Source: Clostridia bacterium
GTDB taxonomy: Bacteria > Bacillota > Clostridia > Oscillospirales > CAG-272
Length of the DNA: 49,255 nucleotides
Direction of reading: 5' to 3'
Assembly: GCA_017467815.1 (NCBI GenBank)
Contig: JAFUKI010000059.1
Span: 1 to 49,255 of the forward strand
The notes beneath the pieces are model-generated. The model was given only the letters and a program-made list of their open reading frames with translations. It had not been told where the DNA came from and made no database searches. Positions 42,669 to 49,255 of this stretch are shown in pieces; positions within the stretch are counted from its first letter, which is position 1, and each line of letters starts with the position of its first letter. Position numbers and translations under genes: made by a program.

Positions 42669-44858
42669 ATGGAAAATACACCTGCCATGCGCGCGGAGAA
42701 ACTGCTTTCACAGATGTCTGTTGAGGAAAAACTGTATCAGCTTTCTTCACAGATGTTGTTTTCAGTAAATGAAGAGTATGAACAGAACCGTAATCACAAA
42801 TATGGTAATTTCCGGAATCCCGGGCATTTTATGCACGCAGGTAAGGAAGAACCTGTGAGCGCAGCTGAAGTAACTGAACGGATCAACCGGGATGTGCGTC
42901 TTAGTATGGATGCGCATCCGCACGCTATCCCGCCGCTTGAACATGGTGAGGCTTTGCATGGTGCGCAGTGGGGGATGGCAACCTGTTTCCCGCAGCCCAT
43001 TGCCATGGCGTCCATGTTTGATGACGAAATGGCTGCCAGAATCGGAGATGCAATCGGCAAGGAATGTGCAGCTGTCGGCGTGCATCAGGCACTTGCACCG
43101 GTTGTCAATGTATCCCGGGATTGTCGCTGGGGACGCACAGTTGAAACCTTTGGGGAGGATGTGCTTCTCAGTTCCAATATGGGTGTCGCCATATGCCGCG
43201 GACTTCAGAATAACGGCGTAATTGCCACACCGAAGCATTATGCCGACAACTATTCCTACGGCGGACGTGACTCCAATGTTTCCGATACATCTGAACGTGT
43301 AATGCGTGAAGTATATTTAAAGCCTTTTGAAAAATGTTTCAGGGAAGGCGGAGCCATGTCTGTTATGGCGGCATACAACAGCTGGGATGGGATTCCCTGT
43401 TCCTGCAGTAAGCGTCTTCTGACTGAAATTCTGCGCGATGAGTGGGGATTTCAAGGTTTTGTTGTGTCCGATTACACTGGTGTGGAAGGTGTATCCGGTG
43501 CGCATATGCTGGTGGATACCGACTGGAAAGCAGAGGCATTCTGTCTGAAAGCCGGTCTGGATGTCAATCTTCCCGACTGCTCATTCGATAAACTGAAGAC
43601 CGCTTATGACGAAGGCTGGATCAATGAAGAAGATATCGACCGGGCGGTTCTTCGAGTACTGACAGCAAAATTCAGTATAGGATTGATTGATAATCCCTTT
43701 GCCGATCCCGAAGCGGCGGAAAAGATCGTACGGTGTGAATCGCACAAAAAACTGGCGTTGGAATCCGCCCGCCAGTCAATCGTACTGCTGAAAAACGAAG
43801 GAGTGCTTCCTTTCAAGCGTACGGAAATGAAAACACTTGCCGTTTTCGGTGCCGGTGCGGATATTCTTCCGGTAGGCAGAAACTATTCCGGACCATATGG
43901 AAAAGAATGGACGGCCGAAGATGCCAAGACTCCCCTGCAGATCCTGCGCGAATATCTGGACGGATATGCTGAAGTTATCTATGCCGAGGATGACCGGATC
44001 GAAGAGATCGCCGGAAAATGTGATGCAGCTATCTATATGACCACTGTGATTGAAGGGGAGGGCATGGATCGTTCCGATATCCGTCTGCCCGCGTTTGTCC
44101 GTAAGACGCAGAAGGATGACAACGGGATGATCGTCGGGAAGTTTGCAATCGAAGTCAGAACAGATCAGGAGGAAAGCATACGCAGAATGACGGAAGCCAA
44201 TTCCAATTCTGCCGTTGTTCTGTTGAATGGTGCGCCGGTGGATATGAGTGCCTGGATCGACGGCTGCCGGGCGGTTCTTGAGGCTTGGTATCCGGGCGAA
44301 CAGGGGGGACAGGCGATCTGTGACATACTTTTCGGGGAAATCTGTCCCAGTGCGAAACTGCCGATCACCTTTCCGAGAAGCGTCGGTCAGCTGCCGCTGT
44401 TTTATTCAGCCAAACCTTCCGGACGCGGATACGGCTATGTTGAAAACGACGGTTCTCCTCTGTATCCCTTCGGTTACGGTCTCAGCTATACAACTTTTGT
44501 TCTCGCGCCTTGTTCCTGCCGCTGCTGTGAAGAACATCTTGAAATATCACTGACAGTTGAAAATATCGGGCAATACGACGGTGCCGAGGTTGTTCAGATC
44601 TACCTTTCCGGTAAAAATTGTGACGTGGTTATGCCGCGTATGGAACTGAAAGCATACAAGCGTGTTTTTGCCGGACGCGGTGAAAAAACAGAAGTAATCA
44701 TTGAAGTCCCTGCTGAAGCCTTCATGTATTATGACCGCGAAATGGCTTATGGTATGCACGACGGCGACTATACTGTGTCCGTGGGAATCTCCTGCGTGGA
44801 TATCAAAAATAGCTTTGCAGTGAAAGTCCGCGATGGAAAGATAATGTTATTTGATTAA
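42669..44858 (+). CDS. Glycoside hydrolase family 3 protein (beta-glucosidase-like)
   Basis: The 729-residue GH3 enzyme has domain 1 (TIM-barrel-like) with LEHGEALHG, VVNVSRDCRWGRTVETFGED, TPKHYADN and the nucleophile motif GFVVSDYTG (Asp268). The domain-2 sandwich includes VVIEGEGMDRSDIRLP, where the acid/base Glu is expected. The fibronectin-III-like C-terminal domain includes YPFGYGLSYTTF and VQIYLSG. There is no signal peptide, so it is cytosolic and would act on imported oligosaccharides or glycosides. Substrate unknown; beta-glucoside, xyloside or related are all possible. RBS AGGAGG before ATG 42669. Confidence 0.92.
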   Translation: MENTPAMRAEKLLSQMSVEEKLYQLSSQMLFSVNEEYEQNRNHKYGNFRNPGHFMHAGKEEPVSAAEVTERINRDVRLSMDAHPHAIPPLEHGEALHGAQWGMATCFPQPIAMASMFDDEMAARIGDAIGKECAAVGVHQALAPVVNVSRDCRWGRTVETFGEDVLLSSNMGVAICRGLQNNGVIATPKHYADNYSYGGRDSNVSDTSERVMREVYLKPFEKCFREGGAMSVMAAYNSWDGIPCSCSKRLLTEILRDEWGFQGFVVSDYTGVEGVSGAHMLVDTDWKAEAFCLKAGLDVNLPDCSFDKLKTAYDEGWINEEDIDRAVLRVLTAKFSIGLIDNPFADPEAAEKIVRCESHKKLALESARQSIVLLKNEGVLPFKRTEMKTLAVFGAGADILPVGRNYSGPYGKEWTAEDAKTPLQILREYLDGYAEVIYAEDDRIEEIAGKCDAAIYMTTVIEGEGMDRSDIRLPAFVRKTQKDDNGMIVGKFAIEVRTDQEESIRRMTEANSNSAVVLLNGAPVDMSAWIDGCRAVLEAWYPGEQGGQAICDILFGEICPSAKLPITFPRSVGQLPLFYSAKPSGRGYGYVENDGSPLYPFGYGLSYTTFVLAPCSCRCCEEHLEISLTVENIGQYDGAEVVQIYLSGKNCDVVMPRMELKAYKRVFAGRGEKTEVIIEVPAEAFMYYDREMAYGMHDGDYTVSVGISCVDIKNSFAVKVRDGKIMLFD

Positions 44859-44887
44859 AACTTAATAGGTGTCATAACAAGATCCAA

Positions 44888-44928
44888 CAGGGGAGGAAAA
44901 GCTTTTTCAAAAAGTTTTCCCTCCCCTG
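44888..44928. repeat. Dispersed palindromic element, copy 3 (terminator-like, convergent junction)
   Basis: CAGGGGAGGAAAAGCTTTTT against AAAAAGTTTTCCCTCCCCTG with a 1-nt loop and two mismatches. It follows CTTAATAGGT, also seen as GTTAATAGGT before copy 2. It lies between the GH3 gene and blaR, which converge. Confidence 0.75.
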
Positions 44929-44956
44929 AGATTATTACTTGCGATAACTTTTTACA

Positions 44957-47900
44957 TTATTCTGTAGTTGAATATATAACATAGAAGTCGATATAATCTC
45001 CCATCTGTGAACTGGCAACACTCCGCCACAGTTCATCCAGAGTGGCAGTATTATCATCGGTCAGCACATACCGTGTCACCATCACGGGAGCTTTAGAGGA
45101 TTGTGTAGTCGGAAGTGTATCCTCAAACACCCGCAGATACTTGTATGTGCGCACATACTCAGTACCGTTTTCGTTCCATTTCATCGTATAGATGCCGTTG
45201 TCATAGGTCAATTCAGTCTCAAACAGCCGGGGATAATCCTCTTTGTGTGCTTCATAATATTTTTCATCGTATTGTCCAGGTTCACGGAGTGTATAATAAT
45301 GCACAAGGTCCGCCGAGATATGCTTTCCCTGACCAGCCAGCTTATAGAATGTGTTCCATACAGCCTGCCCGGAGGTGGCGTATCCATCCTCAAGAACGAT
45401 CTTGCCGTCCTCTTTCGCCTGTTCGAGCAATGCGGGATCGACCGCCTTTGACGGACTATACCGATACAGATGCACATAATCCTCCCCGGCTTCGGCAAGC
45501 ACAACAGAACGATCGGGATAGTCATCTACTGCATAGACGTGCCATTCCACATCCTGCGGATCAGCATCTTCGGTGAATTGGTGTATCAGATTTCCTTTGG
45601 TGACAGATGCAGGATCGTCGAAGATACGCTCATAACGATAATTTGCGCCGTCGATGGGGACATACAGATACCCATCAAATGCCCCGGAGACATTGGCGGT
45701 GGTTGGAATCATATCCGCAACGCCGCTGATCCATTGCAGTTCACCATCTTTGATTATCAGATAACCGTATTCCTTAACTTCGCCGTCAGGGTATGCCCAC
45801 TTGTCGCAGACAAGCTGCCCATTCAGCTCACGCAGAGCGTAGTCGTTCACGCCGCGTTCCCAGAGCGTGTATTCCGTTCCGGTTTTGTAATCGAATACGA
45901 CAACGTGCGTGTCAATGATACCCGAACCGTAACTGACTGTCGTGCATATTTCAGCAAGTCCGTCGCCGTTCAGATCGGAGAAGTAGGCGTTCCAGATCGG
46001 CATACCGCTGATGAGGATGGTGTGACCTTCGTCCGGCTGCTCTCCATCAAAATCAACCGTGGCATAAATCTGTCCGGAGGTATACGTGAATGTTACGCCG
46101 GGGTAATCAGGAAGTGTCGTCTGCTTTACGATGTCTCCTTCCATCTTTTCCGGTGTACGGAAGTAATCGACCCATTTATGGACATTCAAGGCTGTTTCAT
46201 TCTTGACGATACTGCTGTAATCAATCAGCTCACCGTGTTCATCGTAGAAATACTGCCATACACGGCATCCAGCCTTGTCATATTCCCATGAATACAGCAG
46301 CATCTGATGTCCGTTCAGGTAGGATTCGCTCTGCTTTTTTTCCGTGCCGTCCGCATATTCCCAGATACGCTCCGCACGGGCAATCGCATCGTTGTTTATC
46401 AGGATCACATCATAGGTTTGCCCCGGTACCAGTTCTCCACTGAGATTGAGTATTGCCTGATCGGGGCAGAGATATATGCCATTCTCTGCAAGCGCTGCAT
46501 CCTCGTATACATGGCACTGGATAAGCCGGTAGCCGGATTCGTCCTTGTTGTGATAGAATACTGCGAAGCCCACATCTGTCTTTTCAGGAGAAGGAACCTG
46601 CCAACCGTCTATATACGGTGAATCATCTGACATGAAACCCACGATCATGTAACCGGGTTTGTTGGCATTCGTCCAGGTGTGGTGAATCTCCACATCGCCG
46701 CCGACGGTCTGCGCAAGGGAGCGTTCATGGAATTCCCCTGTAAGATGTGTGCCGCCGAAGTTGCTTTCCAGCCGAAGCAGAAACGCAAGTGCAGTATCAT
46801 CCGATGCCCCCTGTCCGCGTTCGCTCAGATCTTCCACGCCGATACCGAGGAGCGTATCACCTTTCTTTGTACGGAATGCCAGATAAAGCTGCGCTTCATA
46901 CTCGGTCACGTTCATCCGCATAATGTAGGAATCGGTGATCTCACCGGGATTATAATACCGCAGCCAGCCGTCATCATAGGCGGTATATGCGGCAAGCTCG
47001 TCTTTATCCAGCGTGTACGGCTCCATCTGACCGACAAAATCCCAGTTACCCTCCGTGTCACGTACATAGAAGCAATAATCCGCAGTAATGCAGATGCTTG
47101 GGGAATCGTTGTCCACATGATTGTATTCTTCGGATGTGCGGTACAGGATTTCATCAACCCGATATTCTGCGCCCAGGAGCATTGTATCCCGGTTCATAGG
47201 ATTCGTAATCAGACAAACCACAGCGACAATGCAAACAATTACCGCAACAACAATCACCCATACGGCAGGCTTCTTCCACTTGGCAATGTTCCTGATTCGT
47301 CCCTCTGTATTGCCTTCACCGAAAGCAAGCGGCGTTCCCGCGATAATACGTCTGCCGGTTGCCAGGCTGATGAGGGATGCCGAATAGTCTACGCGGATGT
47401 CCTCACCCAGCTTGCGGAGTACCGCTTCATCACAGGACATCTCCATATCCTTGCCGGAGAGAATGAACGCCACCCACACCAGCGGATTGAACCAATGCAG
47501 GCAAAGCGCAGCAAAAGACAGCAGCTTGATAATATGATCTCCGCGTCGGATGTGATGCCGCTCATGCAGGATGATGTAGTCCCGTTCCTTGTCCGAGAGG
47601 GAAGACGGCAGATAGATCTTCGGACGGATCAGTCCCATCACAAACGGTGAGTCAATGTGATCGGCAAGATAGATGTTGTCGCGCACATTCACGGATGCAA
47701 GGAGCTTTCGGCGAAGCTTGTCGTAGGAGATTCCGCTGTAAATCAGCATGACGGTAATTCCCGTCACCCACGCGTATTTGCCAAACAGCATCCACACATT
47801 AGCAAAATCTGTCGAGATAATCCGCCGCGTGCCATCCTCATCGAATTCGGTCGTGCGGACGTGCTGAATTCCAATGCCGCCGTTGAGTACATCACCGACC

Positions 47901-48172
47901 GCCTGCTGTGCTGCGTCCATTGCCGCCAAAGGTGTGACCGGTTCGTTCAGCAGATCGTAGCTTTGTATTGTCGGCTCTGTCTGCGGAATCAGGCTGATCG
48001 GTGCTTCGATGCTCACCGGACATAAAAGCCGGAAAAGCACGACTGCCCACAGTGCGTAGGAAAACACTTTTGGCGCACGCTTCAGGCATAACCGGACGAG
48101 CAAAACCATCAGAATCACAAGGCTTGCCACCTTGCTCATATCGAATATCTGCAAGAATATTGTATCCAGCAT
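44957..48172 (-). CDS. BlaR1-like M56 metalloprotease sensor with very large C-terminal domain
   Basis: The 1071-residue membrane protease has about five transmembrane helices (about 12-29, 36-55, 125-147, 213-235 and 300-322). The M56 zinc motif is ILHERHH (HExxH, His203-His207), followed by the glutamate region DMEMSCDEAVLRKLG. In BlaR1/MecR1 the protease cleaves the BlaI/MecI repressor after a signal is bound outside. The 740-residue outer domain is not a penicillin-binding domain: no STxK/KTG serine motif is seen, and it has repeated beta-rich DGxL segments. So the signal is probably not a beta-lactam. It lies 4 nt after blaI's stop and is co-transcribed with it. Confidence 0.85.
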   Translation of the reverse strand: MLDTIFLQIFDMSKVASLVILMVLLVRLCLKRAPKVFSYALWAVVLFRLLCPVSIEAPISLIPQTEPTIQSYDLLNEPVTPLAAMDAAQQAVGDVLNGGIGIQHVRTTEFDEDGTRRIISTDFANVWMLFGKYAWVTGITVMLIYSGISYDKLRRKLLASVNVRDNIYLADHIDSPFVMGLIRPKIYLPSSLSDKERDYIILHERHHIRRGDHIIKLLSFAALCLHWFNPLVWVAFILSGKDMEMSCDEAVLRKLGEDIRVDYSASLISLATGRRIIAGTPLAFGEGNTEGRIRNIAKWKKPAVWVIVVAVIVCIVAVVCLITNPMNRDTMLLGAEYRVDEILYRTSEEYNHVDNDSPSICITADYCFYVRDTEGNWDFVGQMEPYTLDKDELAAYTAYDDGWLRYYNPGEITDSYIMRMNVTEYEAQLYLAFRTKKGDTLLGIGVEDLSERGQGASDDTALAFLLRLESNFGGTHLTGEFHERSLAQTVGGDVEIHHTWTNANKPGYMIVGFMSDDSPYIDGWQVPSPEKTDVGFAVFYHNKDESGYRLIQCHVYEDAALAENGIYLCPDQAILNLSGELVPGQTYDVILINNDAIARAERIWEYADGTEKKQSESYLNGHQMLLYSWEYDKAGCRVWQYFYDEHGELIDYSSIVKNETALNVHKWVDYFRTPEKMEGDIVKQTTLPDYPGVTFTYTSGQIYATVDFDGEQPDEGHTILISGMPIWNAYFSDLNGDGLAEICTTVSYGSGIIDTHVVVFDYKTGTEYTLWERGVNDYALRELNGQLVCDKWAYPDGEVKEYGYLIIKDGELQWISGVADMIPTTANVSGAFDGYLYVPIDGANYRYERIFDDPASVTKGNLIHQFTEDADPQDVEWHVYAVDDYPDRSVVLAEAGEDYVHLYRYSPSKAVDPALLEQAKEDGKIVLEDGYATSGQAVWNTFYKLAGQGKHISADLVHYYTLREPGQYDEKYYEAHKEDYPRLFETELTYDNGIYTMKWNENGTEYVRTYKYLRVFEDTLPTTQSSKAPVMVTRYVLTDDNTATLDELWRSVASSQMGDYIDFYVIYSTTE

Positions 48173-48176
48173 CGAT

Positions 48177-48536
48177 TCACCCCCTCATGGAATCCAGAAT
48201 CTGTTTCATCTTCTCCACTTCTTCATCGGTGTATTTCTTCCGCTTACCGAATGCAACAAGAAACGCCGGAAGCGAGCCTTCAAAGGTGTCGTCAACAAAC
48301 TTCTCACTCTGCATAGAGTAAAACTCTTCCTTGGAAATCAACGAAGTTACCGTCCGTTTCACATTCTGGAACAGTCCCCTTTCGCAGAGACGCTTGAGAA
48401 TCGTGTAGGATGTGGATTCCTTCCACCCCAGCTCTGCTTCGGCAAGCCGTGCAAGCTCTCCGGATGACAGCGGTTCATTCTGCCAGATAATATCCGCAAA
48501 GCGGGATTCCACTTCACCCAGTCTGATTTCAGCCAT
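48177..48536 (-). CDS. blaI: BlaI/MecI/CopY-family transcriptional repressor
   Basis: The 119-residue winged-helix repressor has MAEIRLGEVESRFADIIWQNEPLSSGELARLAEAELGWKESTSYTILKRLCERGLF at the N-terminus. The cleavage-prone linker and dimerisation domain follow. In the family, BlaR1 cleavage inactivates it. It is the first gene of the pair, with RBS AGGAGG and promoter at 48671-48699 (minus) that overlaps a candidate operator. The repressor probably controls its own operon. Confidence 0.92.
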   Translation of the reverse strand: MAEIRLGEVESRFADIIWQNEPLSSGELARLAEAELGWKESTSYTILKRLCERGLFQNVKRTVTSLISKEEFYSMQSEKFVDDTFEGSLPAFLVAFGKRKKYTDEEVEKMKQILDSMRG

Positions 48537-48670
48537 AATAATCCTCCTATGAACAATCTGATGTACCTTTGAAAAATTTCGATAGAAATTTTTGCGGTGT
48601 GAATCGGCTGTACATCGGATTTGATTATCTGAACATTCACACCACTCTACTGGCTGTCGAGTATATATTT

Positions 48671-48699
48671 ATTCTACTGCGAGTAGAGGATTTTGTCAA
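48671..48699 (-). promoter_or_regulatory. blaI-blaR promoter with overlapping palindromic operator
   Basis: On the minus strand, -35 TTGACA (48694-48699), 17-bp spacer, -10 TAGAAT (48671-48676). The palindrome CTACT-GCG-AGTAG (48674-48686) overlaps the -10 and spacer. A degenerate second copy (CTACT-N8-AGTAT, about 48646-48663) lies downstream. Positioning suits a BlaI-type repressor. Confidence 0.7.
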
Positions 48700-48756
48700 T
48701 ATCTTCATCCGCAATGTTACAAAATATTCAAAAAATTTCTTTGCGGAAAATGCGTG

Positions 48757-48782
48757 GGATATTCACATATCCGGTGTATAAT
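48757..48782 (+). promoter_or_regulatory. Possible control region of the terminal ECF sigma gene
   Basis: GGATAT-TCAC-ATATCC (48757-48772), a 16-bp inverted repeat, lies 4 bp before TATAAT (48777-48782), about 37 bp upstream of ATG 48819. No good -35 is seen, so an activator or another sigma factor may be needed. Confidence 0.4.
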
Positions 48783-48818
48783 AGTATAGGAAGACATTTC
48801 ACACGAAGGAGGGAGCGT

Positions 48819-49255
48819 ATGCGGGAAGCCGAAATCCTGGAACTGCTTGCATCCCGTGATGAGCAGGGCATGGAAGAACTGCTGCGGCATTACGGACCGC
48901 TTTTGCGGTATATCATAAAACCGATCCTGCGGGACAGACACGATATGGAAGACTGTCTCTCGGAAGCTGCCATGCGGATCTGGGAAAACTTTGATACATA
49001 CGATGAGAACAAAGGCTCATTTACGGCATGGGTGACAGCCATAGCAAGAAACACCGCGCTCAACATAGTCCGGCAAAAGAATCGGCATTCTGCAGATGGG
49101 TTTGAGGATGATCCCGAATCTCCCGAGCCAACACCGGAGGAAATCGTGCTTCGTGAGGAAAGCCAGCGTGAACTGAAACGGGTGCTGGAGCTACTGTCAC
49201 AGAAAGAGAGGAATCTGTTTTACAGAAAGTATTATTATCTCCAGTCCACCGAAAA
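48819..49255 (+). CDS. ECF-family RNA polymerase sigma factor (truncated by window end)
   Basis: 145 codons are visible. Region 2 includes YIIKPILRDRHDMEDCLSEAAMRIWENFDTYD and GSFTAWVTAIARNTALNIVRQKN. The linker and the start of region 4 (LLSQKERNLFYRKYYYLQST) follow before the sequence ends. GAAGGAGG stands before ATG 48819. It is divergent from blaI. An anti-sigma gene, if any, would be outside the window. This is a different family member from the element-borne sigma at 40854. Confidence 0.85.
   Translation, partial: MREAEILELLASRDEQGMEELLRHYGPLLRYIIKPILRDRHDMEDCLSEAAMRIWENFDTYDENKGSFTAWVTAIARNTALNIVRQKNRHSADGFEDDPESPEPTPEEIVLREESQRELKRVLELLSQKERNLFYRKYYYLQSTE

Noticed and set aside
1..49255. 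CRISPR arrays, rRNA genes, prophage modules, restriction-modification or toxin-antitoxin genes
   Set aside because: Looked for but no repeat-spacer pattern, rRNA sequence or recognisable gene of these types was seen.

Overview
The window looks like a chromosomal segment of a spore-forming member of the Clostridia (Firmicutes), probably an Oscillospiraceae/Ruminococcaceae-type gut bacterium. The evidence is dipicolinate synthase (dpaA/dpaB), spoIIR, meso-diaminopimelate dehydrogenase, a Firmicutes-style fab/acc operon using FabK, PyrR attenuation, a BlaR/BlaI pair and near-consensus SigA promoters with 17-bp spacers. Most of it has the codon usage of a moderate-GC genome. The exception is an AT-richer island at about 40.4-42.5 kb.

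Layout. 0-7.1 kb: the end of a glycoside-hydrolase-like gene, ddh, an XRE regulator, and a leftward sugar/polyol oxidoreductase operon (two Gfo/Idh/MocA enzymes and a TIM-barrel isomerase) divergent from an AraC regulator. 7.3-16.8 kb: one tightly packed leftward operon for type II fatty-acid synthesis, acpP-fabK-fabD-fabG-fabF-accB-fabZ-accC-accD-accA plus an acyl-CoA synthetase. Upstream of it lie five hexamers at exact 11-bp intervals. 17-27 kb (rightward): a prolyl-tRNA editing-type deacylase, two zinc-ribbon membrane proteins, an ABC exporter, a FliB-type protein, dpaAB, a degenerate CapA-like protein and a DUF1540 protein. 27-34 kb: a large duplicated lipoprotein, an orphan glycyl-radical activase, an AraC regulator and a GtaA-like glutaminase-family protein. 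34-40 kb: a GNAT, pyrR-uraA with a PyrR-type attenuator, YbaK, an orphan PTS IIC protein, a zinc-ribbon protein, spoIIR and tRNA-Leu/tRNA-Gly. 40.4-42.5 kb: an apparent insertion with terminal inverted repeats carrying a single long sigma-factor gene. 42.6-49.3 kb: a GH3 glycosidase, a BlaR1-like/BlaI-like pair and a truncated ECF sigma factor.

Most notable: (1) the 2.1-kb inverted-repeat-bounded sigma-factor cassette, which splits a second copy of the terminator that follows tRNA-Gly; (2) the five-fold 11-bp phased array in front of the fatty-acid operon; (3) a dispersed palindrome of one family at three convergent gene junctions; (4) a CapA-like protein that has lost most of its metal ligands. 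All functional calls come from reading motifs and gene order; no database search was run.
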